NCBI GenBank assembly: GCA_051208045.1 | Contig: JBPJFY010000002.1 | Span: forward strand, 434,001 to 498,000 | Origin: LZORAL124-50-18 sp051208045 | GTDB lineage: Bacteria > Pseudomonadota > Gammaproteobacteria > Pseudomonadales > Oleiphilaceae | Direction of reading: 5' to 3' | Length of the DNA: 64,000 nucleotides | In this document: piece by piece, positions 26,673 through 34,208 of the stretch | Layout: each line of letters begins with the position of its first letter | Numbering within the stretch: the stretch's first letter is position 1 | The notes under the pieces: model-generated | Told to the model about the DNA's origin: nothing | The model's database searches: none | What the model saw: the letters and a program-made list of their open reading frames with translations, nothing else | Position numbers and translations under genes: made by a program

Positions 26673-27914
26673 ATGGATGCAAAAGAACTGCACAAGTTAA
26701 ATCAACTTACCTTTACCACAGCGAGTATTCAGGTCTCCCCTCAAGAGGTTGCGCAATTGAATGCGCGGCCGCCGGTTTTGTATGAACCCACATCGTTAAA
26801 AGGTTCATCACAATACAGCGGATATTATGTTTTTTTGACGGGGTACGCCGCCTATGTATTACAGCAGTCGATGGGCTCAATCTACTTTGGAGGCCTGACA
26901 AGTGAGTTAGACCGACTTCGCGCCCAACCCAGGCCGCAAAATGGACTGGTCAAAAAAGGTTCTGTTGATACGTGGATGCTAAAAAATTCCGCATCTCATG
27001 TTATTCAATACAGAATCATTAGCGGGCAAATTCTTGTTTATAACATTGAGCTCAAAGAAAATATTCAATTTGGTCTCAATCGACAGGAAAAACCTGCCCT
27101 GTATCACGTGAAGCGGAATGCTCAGGGAAACTGGCGAGTGACCGGGAAAGTGACTGAAGTACGGACCAGTTTTGCAGCGGTCAACGGCCAGTCTAATAAT
27201 CTGCAAAAAGCGCAGTGGTTGATGGGAGAACATTTGGACTTTGAGTACGGCAAGAGCGACGTAGTGAATGAGTTTACACTGTACCACAATCCCAGTGATG
27301 GCCCGGGTTGGAAAGATACGTGGGAATCCGCGCAAGATAAAATGGGCTTTACCACCGATGTGACCAAACAATTTGCGAAAACGTTGCAAACCGCCAAACT
27401 TGCCAATCAGGAAGTGAAATGGGTGGCCCATAGCCAGGGCGGAATCATCTTTGCTGAGGCCGTTCGTTATACGTTGAACAACAATAGCAGCTGGGCCATT
27501 CTGGGCGGATTCAATGGCGTTTTCCGATCCGACAAGGGAAAAATACTCGATAACCACAGTGTGGCGTTTCACGGGAACGGCAACAATAACCTGCGTTCTA
27601 AGGTGCTTTTGGATCGGGCTGGAATTAAAACGGTGGCCACACGTGGTCATGACTATGATCTTGTTTACAATATCGTCGGGTTGAATACAGTAAACCCTTG
27701 GAAATTTTTGGGATCAGCCGTTTACTCGCCGCATGTGATGAATGGCTCTGTTCAGCAGAGTCCGCATACGATGATGCATAAAAATCTTGAGGATTGGGAG
27801 CGGAAAATGGAAAGTGGGAACGGCAAGGGACGAAATACGCTTCAAAAAGGCTTTCATGCGGTGGATAGCACTGCACGAATCACGATCAAACGGATAGAGA
27901 ATTATTTGAAGTGA
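26673..27914 (+). CDS. Putative antibacterial lipase effector (alpha/beta hydrolase, GxSxG-like)
   Basis: 413 residues without signal peptide or membrane helix. The central part is alpha/beta-hydrolase-like: FTLYHNPSDGPGWKDTWESAQDKMGF (about 201-225), then a nucleophile elbow VAHSQGGIIF with Ser254 in AHSQGG. GHDYDLVYNIVG (about 325-336) and SPHTMMHK (about 363-370) could supply the catalytic Asp and His. Residues 1-190 match no domain I know. The stop overlaps the next gene by one base (TGATG), and the next two genes encode exported paralogues. That order, cytoplasmic lipase plus periplasmic partners, is the layout of type VI Tle phospholipase effectors with their immunity proteins. No VgrG, PAAR or T6SS structural gene is in the window, so delivery is inferred. 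It could also be an ordinary intracellular hydrolase. Confidence 0.65.
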   Translation: MDAKELHKLNQLTFTTASIQVSPQEVAQLNARPPVLYEPTSLKGSSQYSGYYVFLTGYAAYVLQQSMGSIYFGGLTSELDRLRAQPRPQNGLVKKGSVDTWMLKNSASHVIQYRIISGQILVYNIELKENIQFGLNRQEKPALYHVKRNAQGNWRVTGKVTEVRTSFAAVNGQSNNLQKAQWLMGEHLDFEYGKSDVVNEFTLYHNPSDGPGWKDTWESAQDKMGFTTDVTKQFAKTLQTAKLANQEVKWVAHSQGGIIFAEAVRYTLNNNSSWAILGGFNGVFRSDKGKILDNHSVAFHGNGNNNLRSKVLLDRAGIKTVATRGHDYDLVYNIVGLNTVNPWKFLGSAVYSPHVMNGSVQQSPHTMMHKNLEDWERKMESGNGKGRNTLQKGFHAVDSTARITIKRIENYLK

Positions 27915-28738
27915 TGCAGATACACCGTTTAACCAAAGTGTGGGTAATTTTTATGTTGAGTGGTTTGATTAAAGCGTTCGCCATGTCTGGCGCTCCTAAA
28001 GATGCCGAGTGGTATCCTCGTACGGTGCATTTTTCCTCCGGCGCTGCACTTGAATTCCACATGCCAGAAAACTTCAGCAAAGATATGCCGGCCGAAGACT
28101 TGATTGACCATGTGGATCTTAATCAGTTGGAGGCATCTGATCCTGCAGGTAAGGTGCTTATGCGGCGTTGGTGGGATTTTAAAACAGACAGTTTTTTTTC
28201 GAGAGATATTGGCTCTCTTATGATGAGTCTGCGAGTTAATGCGTCGGAAAGAAATTTATTCGAAGGCGAGGAGTTTGCGATTGAGCTGAGAGAAAGAATG
28301 TTGCAGTTACATTCCGAACACAATGATCAAGTACCTCATGACGAGTTTAGCGATTTTGGTATCATAATCCCTTACATCCAGCATTTCTTGTTTGCCGAAT
28401 TAAAAAGTTTGGTGTGGATCAGGTATCCCCTATCTCAAGGAAAAAGATTCGAGGAAAATTACTCTATCCAGCTCGATGCTAATCACTACGTCACAGTGAC
28501 ATTCGAGGCTTTGCCTTCAGACGATGTGGAATTGGTGCCGTTTAAATCAAAGTATGCAGACCCTCTGGCGGAAAAAATTCTTAGTCTGATTCGCCTAGAT
28601 CATTCCACACAAATTTTTGCTCAAAATGCCCTAAAGGTTAACTCGCAATTAAAAGAAAAATTGCGAGATGACTTAAAAGTGTTGGATCGTCAGCTTGACC
28701 AGAAATACCTGGCTGCACCAACGACACTGCATGAATAA
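27914..28738 (+). CDS. Putative periplasmic immunity protein, copy 1
   Basis: 274 residues. A signal peptide (MQIHRLTKVWVIFMLSGLIK, then AFA) predicts cleavage at AFA-MSG and a periplasmic product. The mature protein starts MSGAPKDAEWYPRTV and has conserved-looking SQGKRFE, LDANHYVTVTFEALP and a final DPLAEKILSLIRL segment. This pattern recalls Tle-cognate immunity proteins, but I cannot name a family with confidence. The ATG at 27914 shares a base with the lipase stop (a GTG at 27911 is an alternative), implying coupled translation. Paralogous to the next gene: residues of the first third are almost identical, the rest only similar. GC content is low compared with neighbours outside the module. 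Confidence 0.6.
   Translation: MQIHRLTKVWVIFMLSGLIKAFAMSGAPKDAEWYPRTVHFSSGAALEFHMPENFSKDMPAEDLIDHVDLNQLEASDPAGKVLMRRWWDFKTDSFFSRDIGSLMMSLRVNASERNLFEGEEFAIELRERMLQLHSEHNDQVPHDEFSDFGIIIPYIQHFLFAELKSLVWIRYPLSQGKRFEENYSIQLDANHYVTVTFEALPSDDVELVPFKSKYADPLAEKILSLIRLDHSTQIFAQNALKVNSQLKEKLRDDLKVLDRQLDQKYLAAPTTLHE
27981..28180. repeat. 200-bp near-identical block, copy 1
   Basis: Matches 28804-29003 with about 7 mismatches in 200 bases by eye and no gaps. It covers the end of the signal-peptide region and the first 60 or so mature residues of the immunity-like gene. Immediately downstream, similarity falls off sharply, although the proteins remain homologous to their ends. Confidence 0.85.
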
Positions 28739-29543
28739 TAGGAATCGACCGACCTTAATCAGTGTCTATTGCGTACTGTTGGGGAATGCTCTGAGCACTT
28801 GCGCCATGTCTGGCGCCCCTAAAGATGCTGAGTGGTATCCTCGTACGGTGTATTTTTCCTCCGGCGCTGCACTTGAATTCCACATGCCAGAAAACTTCAG
28901 CAAAGATATGCCGGCCGAAGACTTGGTTGAGCAGGTGAATCTTAATCAGTTGGAGGCATCTGATCCTGCAGGTAAGGTGCTTATGCGGCGTTGGTGGGAT
29001 TTTAGATCGGACGGTTTTTTTTCCAAAAATCTCGGCTCAGTGATGATGAGTATTCGGGTAAATTCGGCCCAGAAAGCGCTGCCTTCGCCGCTGGATTTTG
29101 CGGTTGAGTTAAGGGAGCGCTTGTTGCAGATTAACGCGGATCATCTCAAGGAAATTTCGTATAACGAGCATCCGGAGTTTGCGCTGGTCCTGCCTTATAT
29201 TGACTCAATTCGACCGGTAGACGTAAATGATCGTACCTGGCTCAGATATTCGGTGTCCCAAGGGAAACGTTTTGAGTTAAATCTTTCGCATCAGCTCGAC
29301 GCTTCGCACTATATAACCCTGTCTTTTGAAGCGCTGCCTGCTGATAACGTCGAGCTGGTACCATTCATGTCTACCTACGTTGATCCGCACATGAACCCAA
29401 TTCTGGACTCTGTGCGGTTGGTACTCCCAGGTTGGGCCGCGGATGCTTCAGCCTATCGCGCTATTGAGGGCGTGCCTCAGCGTGAAGCTGACGCCCTGGA
29501 TAAAGCGTTGGATCAAAAATATCTTTCCCAACCTGAACCTTGA
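28731..29543 (+). CDS. Putative periplasmic immunity protein, copy 2
   Basis: 270 residues from the ATG at 28731, which overlaps the end of copy 1 by 8 nt (ATGAATAA). I prefer this to an in-frame start at 28695 because it gives a signal peptide directly (MNNRNRPTLISVYCVLLGNA, then LSTCA). A Cys sits just before the cleavage site, but LSTC is a poor lipobox. The mature part again begins MSGAPKDAEWYPRTV. Later segments correspond to copy 1 but differ (SQGKRFELN, LDASHYITLSFEALP, DPHMNPILDSVRL). Its stop abuts the stop of the convergent hydrolase gene at 29544. It may be a second immunity protein of different specificity. Confidence 0.6.
   Translation: MNNRNRPTLISVYCVLLGNALSTCAMSGAPKDAEWYPRTVYFSSGAALEFHMPENFSKDMPAEDLVEQVNLNQLEASDPAGKVLMRRWWDFRSDGFFSKNLGSVMMSIRVNSAQKALPSPLDFAVELRERLLQINADHLKEISYNEHPEFALVLPYIDSIRPVDVNDRTWLRYSVSQGKRFELNLSHQLDASHYITLSFEALPADNVELVPFMSTYVDPHMNPILDSVRLVLPGWAADASAYRAIEGVPQREADALDKALDQKYLSQPEP
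28804..29003. repeat. 200-bp near-identical block, copy 2
   Basis: Second copy of the block at 27981-28180, offset 823 bp in the same orientation. The longest identical tracts are about 75 and 63 bp. The block could recombine between copies and delete one gene exactly, leaving a single chimeric gene. Confidence 0.85.
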
Positions 29544-30362
29544 CTATGCCTCAGCCAATGTTCGCTTCCATGCATCAATCAAGTCCTGATTGTTTTCCTG
29601 CCAAGGGTGAAAACCGCGCTTGAAATACTTGCGCCAGGGGCCGAAATTCTTGCGGTAGAATCCCTCTTTGCCCCAAAAAAACTGGTGTGCCTCGGCGATG
29701 TGCTTGAGTGATGGCACGGTGCGATTCCAGAACAGTATGGCCCACGTGTAGCACGCCGTTCGAATCAAAAATTCGCTTGTCTGCAGGCGCATCACGCGAT
29801 GCAGAAGCTTTTGATCCCCAACACAGCGTTGGTACACCTCAAAGGCGACAGATTTGTGCTCTACCTCTTCGACCGCATGCCAGCGTAACAGCTCCGCCAG
29901 TGGTGCAGGTGCGGGGGTCAGGAGTTCCGGGTGTCGGAGTACATGGTCGGCCAGTATAGCCGTGATATGCTCCATGCCCACCGTGGCTGCCAGCAGCACG
30001 GCCGGTGAGAAACGTTGTCGCTGTTTCTGTATGTGGCGTTCCAGATGCCTTTCCAGCCGAGTTGCGTGCAGGCCGAGGCGGTCAAAATGTTGATTCAGCG
30101 TCTGGTGTTGTTTGCTGTGGTGCGCTTCCTGCCCAATAAATCCTCGAACGGCCTGCTTTAAATCCGGGTCAGTGATCTGCGGTTGATAGGTGCGGACGGA
30201 TTCGATGAACTCCTTCTCTCCCGGAGGGAAGGTGGCAGACAGTGCGGTGAAATACGCGGTGATGATGGGATTGCCTTTGTACCAGTACCGCTCGTCTACG
30301 GTTTCGAAGGCAAACGTCATCTTTCTGGGTTTCACTTCTACGGGTTGTGTGAGGCTGGTCAT
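29544..30362 (-). CDS. Predicted metal-dependent hydrolase (PF10118 type)
   Basis: 272 residues. The sequence matches the family annotated as predicted metal-dependent hydrolases (PF10118), with FFEAVDERYWYKGNP-like opening FETVDERYWYKGNPIITAYF and many conserved His/Glu: FIGQEAHHSKQHQTLN, MEHITAILADH and WHAVEEVEHKSVAFEVYQ. This is a ferritin-like or heme-oxygenase-like helical arrangement of metal ligands. No enzyme activity is established for the family as far as I know. The ATG at 30362 is preceded by AGGAGGGGAT; a start 8 codons earlier is less likely. Divergent from an AraC regulator, a common pairing that suggests control by it. Confidence 0.82.
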   Translation of the reverse strand: MTSLTQPVEVKPRKMTFAFETVDERYWYKGNPIITAYFTALSATFPPGEKEFIESVRTYQPQITDPDLKQAVRGFIGQEAHHSKQHQTLNQHFDRLGLHATRLERHLERHIQKQRQRFSPAVLLAATVGMEHITAILADHVLRHPELLTPAPAPLAELLRWHAVEEVEHKSVAFEVYQRCVGDQKLLHRVMRLQTSEFLIRTACYTWAILFWNRTVPSLKHIAEAHQFFWGKEGFYRKNFGPWRKYFKRGFHPWQENNQDLIDAWKRTLAEA

Positions 30363-30593
30363 ATCCCCTCCTGTTTGTGTCGGCATCTGTTATTGTTGTA
30401 TGGTTCCATCGTCGCGCATCGGAGACAAAGAAAACAGGTGCGAAGGTGACAAAGGCATGGTTGAATCGGGCCAATGGATCAGGCATGCTATTTTGCCAGA
30501 CTCATAAAAAGCAGATCGTCTGTAAAAATATATCTCTCAGCGGCGCACAAGAGGCATCATTGCTTGGAAATATTCGGAGAAGGGCAGTTCCCG

Positions 30594-31628
30594 GTGTCAG
30601 TGGATTATTTGGTCGCCCTGCAAGAGTACGCCGCAGAGCGTGGTGTTCCGCCCCAGCAAATTCTTGAGCATACCGGCGTGCCAGTGAGTGTGCTGGTGAA
30701 GCGTGATGCACGCATCGGGCACTTAGCCATGGATCGCGCGGTGCACAATGTACAGAAAGCCCTGAATGACCCCTTTTTGGCGATTGCTTATGGCAAACGT
30801 TTGACAATCTCCAAGCATGGGGGACTGGGCTATGCTGCGCAGTCCGCAAGCACCCTGTGGGAGGCAGCACGCCTGATCGAGCAATACATCCGCATTCGGT
30901 CCGGTGGGGGGGAAGAGTTTGAGTTGGTCGAGCGGGACGATCATGCCTGCTTTCGCATCTACCCTCTGGACGGCTCGACGCACTCGCAAGTCGCCCAGTT
31001 TCATATTATGTCAACCTTGTTCAGTATCGAGACCATCGGTCGATGGATCGCCAATGTTGCCCAGGACGCGTCGGTAAAAACAGAAATGTTGTTTGCGTTT
31101 GACTTTCCGCACGAGATTCCTGAGCGGTTCTTATCGCCGGGCCTGCATGTGCGCTTTAATGAGCCTGTGAATGAGTTGCGGTTTTCCCGCGCGTTTATGG
31201 ATCGGCCGTTACCCCAGGCCAGCGCTGATTTGTCTGCCATCGCGCGTGAGGCGTGCGAGCTGGAACTGGAACGACTGAATGCCTTGCATACCATTGCCGG
31301 GGTGGTGCGTCACATTATTCGGGATAATCTGGGCAAACCCATGACGCTGGAGTCTGTGGCGGAATCTCTGAATATGTCGGCACGCACGCTCAAACGCCGG
31401 TTACACGATGCCGGAACGTCGTTTCAACACATCAAGGATGCTGAACGGTTTCGTCGGGCGATGACCCGGCTCGAATCTTCTGCAGACAGTCTCGAAGTGT
31501 TGGCTGAGGAGCTGGGCTACAGCGATGCAAGCAACTTCGCCAAAGCTTTCCGGAATTGGTCCGGTGTCTCACCCGGAGAATATCGGGAGCGGGTATTGAA
31601 ATCGCAAACCGGGGCTCCCCATGGTTGA
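30594..31628 (+). CDS. AraC-family transcriptional regulator with arabinose-binding-type domain
   Basis: About 344 residues. The N-terminal Arabinose_bd-type ligand domain (about 1-190, including LGYAAQSASTLWEAARLIEQYI) precedes the AraC double HTH (about 235-335), with SLNMSARTLKRRLHDAGTSFQHI and ELGYSDASNFAKAFRNWSGVSPGEYR. Regulators of this type often control lipid, sterol or xenobiotic genes. I chose GTG 30594 because GGAGAAGG lies upstream and the preceding 40 codons (open from ATG 30474) do not resemble the family, but 30474 remains possible. Divergent from the PF10118 gene and overlapping the next gene by 8 nt. Confidence 0.88.
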   Translation: MSVDYLVALQEYAAERGVPPQQILEHTGVPVSVLVKRDARIGHLAMDRAVHNVQKALNDPFLAIAYGKRLTISKHGGLGYAAQSASTLWEAARLIEQYIRIRSGGGEEFELVERDDHACFRIYPLDGSTHSQVAQFHIMSTLFSIETIGRWIANVAQDASVKTEMLFAFDFPHEIPERFLSPGLHVRFNEPVNELRFSRAFMDRPLPQASADLSAIAREACELELERLNALHTIAGVVRHIIRDNLGKPMTLESVAESLNMSARTLKRRLHDAGTSFQHIKDAERFRRAMTRLESSADSLEVLAEELGYSDASNFAKAFRNWSGVSPGEYRERVLKSQTGAPHG

Positions 31629-32382
31629 GCCTTTGCCCTGGCTTCCGGAGGCGATCTCGCTCCCGGTAGCCCTGCTTTTAGTGCTCTGTTCCGCCGTTAC
31701 TTCCCTGCTCACTGCCGCGCTGGGTGCAGGGGGAGGCGTGATGCTGCTGGCGGTGATGGCGGTCGTATTGCCGCCGTTGGCGATCGTACCGGTGCACGGG
31801 GTGGTGCAGCTGGGATCAAACGTAAACCGTGCCGTGATGATGCATCGGCACATCGATTGGCCCGTGATCACGGTCTTTTTACCTGGGGCGATCCTCGGTG
31901 CGACGCTGGCCGGCCTGTTTCTAGTGCAGCTGCCTGCGTACATTCTGCAGCTGTCTATCGCCTGTTTTGTGTTGTATTTATGTTGGGGACCAAAATTGCC
32001 GAAGTTGGCTTTGGGTCAGCGTGGCGTTTTTTTTGCCGCGATTCTGACGACCTTCGCGGGTATGTTTGTGGGAGCCAGCGGGCCGTTGGTTGCGGCATTT
32101 ATCAAGCAGATTCATACGGAGCGGTTTAAAACCGTCGCTACGTTTGCCACTGCCATGACGATACAACATGCCCCTAAAATTGTGGTATTCGGGATTGTCG
32201 GGTTTGCGTTCATGGACTGGTTACCGCTTATCGCGGCCATGATCGCGTCGGGTGCTGTGGGCACGTGGGCCGGGCTGCAGCTGCTGAAACGCTTTTCAAA
32301 TCATCAATTTGATACACTTTTTTCTGTTGTTTTAACCCTGCTCGCGTTGCGTCTTGTCTGGCAGGCATGGCAAAGTATATGA
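31621..32382 (+). CDS. TauE/SafE-family membrane permease
   Basis: 253-residue inner-membrane protein with about eight hydrophobic segments. The conserved TauE/SafE features are the repeated glycine-rich motifs: ALGAGGGVMLLAVMAVVLPPLAIVPVHGVVQLGSN early on and GMFVGASGPLVAAFIKQ in the second half. The family exports sulfite, sulfoacetate and other organic anions; the substrate here is unknown. The ATG at 31621 overlaps the AraC gene by 8 nt, so both are on one transcript. That makes a regulator-transporter pair likely. Confidence 0.87.
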   Translation: MVEPLPWLPEAISLPVALLLVLCSAVTSLLTAALGAGGGVMLLAVMAVVLPPLAIVPVHGVVQLGSNVNRAVMMHRHIDWPVITVFLPGAILGATLAGLFLVQLPAYILQLSIACFVLYLCWGPKLPKLALGQRGVFFAAILTTFAGMFVGASGPLVAAFIKQIHTERFKTVATFATAMTIQHAPKIVVFGIVGFAFMDWLPLIAAMIASGAVGTWAGLQLLKRFSNHQFDTLFSVVLTLLALRLVWQAWQSI

Positions 32383-32413
32383 ATTTACCAATGGACTGAC
32401 TTATGGGGGAATC

Positions 32414-33172
32414 ATGAACCGAACGCTTTTACTTCTGGCCGCGTCACTCTCTTTGACGGGTTGTGTTTCACAGTCAACCTATGATGACGCGGTGACCCAC
32501 AATGCCGCACTGGAAAAAGAGCTGAAAACAGCCATCGCCGATCATCAGCGGGCCAAGCAGAAAATGGTGGCAGAAAACGAAGAATTGGCGGAGGTACGCC
32601 GTAAGTTGACGGAAGAGATCGCACTGTTGAACACGGAAGCGCAATCGTTAAAGGAACGAAATGCTGTCGTGGTGAGCGAAAAGCAGGCAATCGAAGAAGC
32701 GTTGGCGGCCAAAGATTCGGCCATGAAAAACAAGCTGGCTGATTTGCGTTCAGCATTCTCTCAGGAGCTGGAAGAGAGTTCCATTAAGATCGAAATGCTA
32801 CGCAGTGACATCAAGGTCGATCTGTCCGATGACATTCTGTATGCATCAGGTCAGGCGAGTCTGACGCCCGCAGGGGAGGCGGTGATTCGAAAAGTGGCCT
32901 CTCAGCTGGCAAACACCCCTTACCTGATTCGCGTTATCGGCAACACGGATAATGTGCCCATCCGGGGTAAACTGGCGGAGCGTTACCCCACAAACTGGCA
33001 CCTCGCTGCTGCCCGTGCTGTGGGCGTCGTGCGCTTGTTACAGGAGGAAGGAGTGACCGCCGAGCGTGTGGAAGCCGTTTCCCGGGGCGAGCACTATCCG
33101 GTGGCGGATAACGGCTCTGCCGAAGGGCGCGCGGCGAATCGCCGCACAGAGATATTGCTTCGCGTTCAGTAA
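32414..33172 (+). CDS. OmpA-family lipoprotein with coiled coil
   Basis: 252 residues. The lipoprotein signal (MNRTLLLLAASLSLTGC, lipobox SLTGC) is followed by a long Glu/Lys/Ala-rich coiled coil (about 30-115) and an OmpA peptidoglycan-binding domain (about 130-250). The OmpA part has ILYASGQASLTPAGEAVIRKVA, GNTDNVPI and SAEGRAANRRTEILL, with the Asp and Arg that bind diaminopimelate. It probably ties the outer membrane to the cell wall. The architecture resembles MotB-like/Pal-like lipoproteins but has no motor segment. The ATG at 32414 is chosen for the signal peptide; a longer frame from 32354 lacks one. The 3' end overlaps the convergent acyltransferase gene by 7 nt. Confidence 0.9.
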   Translation: MNRTLLLLAASLSLTGCVSQSTYDDAVTHNAALEKELKTAIADHQRAKQKMVAENEELAEVRRKLTEEIALLNTEAQSLKERNAVVVSEKQAIEEALAAKDSAMKNKLADLRSAFSQELEESSIKIEMLRSDIKVDLSDDILYASGQASLTPAGEAVIRKVASQLANTPYLIRVIGNTDNVPIRGKLAERYPTNWHLAAARAVGVVRLLQEEGVTAERVEAVSRGEHYPVADNGSAEGRAANRRTEILLRVQ

Positions 33173-34080
33173 ACGCCGACGCTTCCTTCCGGTTGGGTTT
33201 TGAATCGTCGGTGAAGCCAGAGGTATTGATCGGGATTTTCCCGGATCTTCTTTTCCAGGAAGGCGTTCCACGTGTGAGCGTCTTGTTCGGGGTTTTGTCC
33301 GAAACCTTCCTGAATGGGGGAAAACTCAATCTCGTAAGTGCCGTCAGGTTTGCGCAGGTGACTCACACAGAGTACCGTCGTGCCGGAGTTGCTGGCCACT
33401 TTTGAAGGCATGTCGATGCATCCGGCGGGTACGCCAAAAAACGGGACAAAGTACTTGCTTCGGTGTCCGAAGTCCTGATCGCAGGCATACCACACCATGC
33501 CATCGTCCGACAAAAACTGCACCAGCTCTTTGATCTGCCATTTTGAAAATGCCTGAATGCCATAATGGCGCCGACGACCTTGTTCAATCATCCAGTCAAT
33601 GACCGGATTATCGTTCGGGCGATACATGTAGCCGGGTTTGGGCAGCAGGCAGGCAATGAGTGGAAGTGCCAGATCAAAAATGGTGTAATGCCCGCCGATC
33701 AATAAGATGCCTTTACCGCGCTTTCGTGCTTCCTGTAAGTGCGTTTCGCCAATCACGCGAGTTTGTGCCAGGATCGGGGTAATATCACAGAACCAGCTGT
33801 GGATGGATTCCATTAACCCCCGGCCCACCGACTCAAAGGCGCGCAATACCAGCGCCTCCTGCTCCGTCTCAGACAGGTCCGGGAAGCAGGCCTGAATGTT
33901 CTTTCGGGTAACTTTGGTACGCGACTTCAAGTGCTTCTTTGCGAACCTGCCCAGTGCTTCGCCTACGCGGATTTTTGTGGCAAAGGGCAGCAGGGAGAGC
34001 AGGTACACAAATCCGAAAATGATCCATGTCGGCCAAAGCACCGGGTGCCAGAGGGGTTTGTTCTTGGTTTTCTTTGCCAT
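33166..34080 (-). CDS. LpxL/HtrB-family lipid A acyltransferase
   Basis: 304-residue inner-membrane acyltransferase that adds a secondary acyl chain, probably to Kdo2-lipid IVA. An N-terminal membrane anchor (about 12-35) is followed by the catalytic HX4D motif GGHYTIFDLALP (His131, Asp136). Typical downstream blocks are YMYRPNDNPVIDWMIEQGRRR, VWYACDQDFGHRSKYFVPFFGVPA and QYLWLHRRFKTQPEG. The fatty acid used, and whether it acts as LpxL, LpxM or LpxP, cannot be told from sequence. Convergent with the OmpA-like gene and divergent from the HD-GYP gene. Confidence 0.9.
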   Translation of the reverse strand: MAKKTKNKPLWHPVLWPTWIIFGFVYLLSLLPFATKIRVGEALGRFAKKHLKSRTKVTRKNIQACFPDLSETEQEALVLRAFESVGRGLMESIHSWFCDITPILAQTRVIGETHLQEARKRGKGILLIGGHYTIFDLALPLIACLLPKPGYMYRPNDNPVIDWMIEQGRRRHYGIQAFSKWQIKELVQFLSDDGMVWYACDQDFGHRSKYFVPFFGVPAGCIDMPSKVASNSGTTVLCVSHLRKPDGTYEIEFSPIQEGFGQNPEQDAHTWNAFLEKKIRENPDQYLWLHRRFKTQPEGSVGVY

Positions 34081-34208
34081 GATGTATTCCGCGGTTTGGG
34101 TAGCCGCTGATATTAGCGGGATCTACACAAAGACACAATTTTAAACAAAGCAAAAGCGCGCGACCGTCGCTATAGTGTAGAAAGAACTCTTCCCCGGGTG
34201 AGGCAGTG

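Noticed and set aside
28695..28730. Longer start for immunity copy 2 at 28695
   Set aside because: It would place a hydrophilic stretch before the signal peptide and overlap the previous gene by 44 nt. The ATG at 28731 gives a clean signal sequence.
26673..28738. Reading the lipase and first exported gene as a type II toxin-antitoxin pair
   Set aside because: The partner has a signal peptide and is far longer than an antitoxin, so an effector/immunity model fits better.
30474..30593. 40-codon N-terminal extension of the AraC regulator
   Set aside because: The sequence before GTG 30594 does not resemble the family, and its ATG has no ribosome-binding site. Kept as an alternative only.
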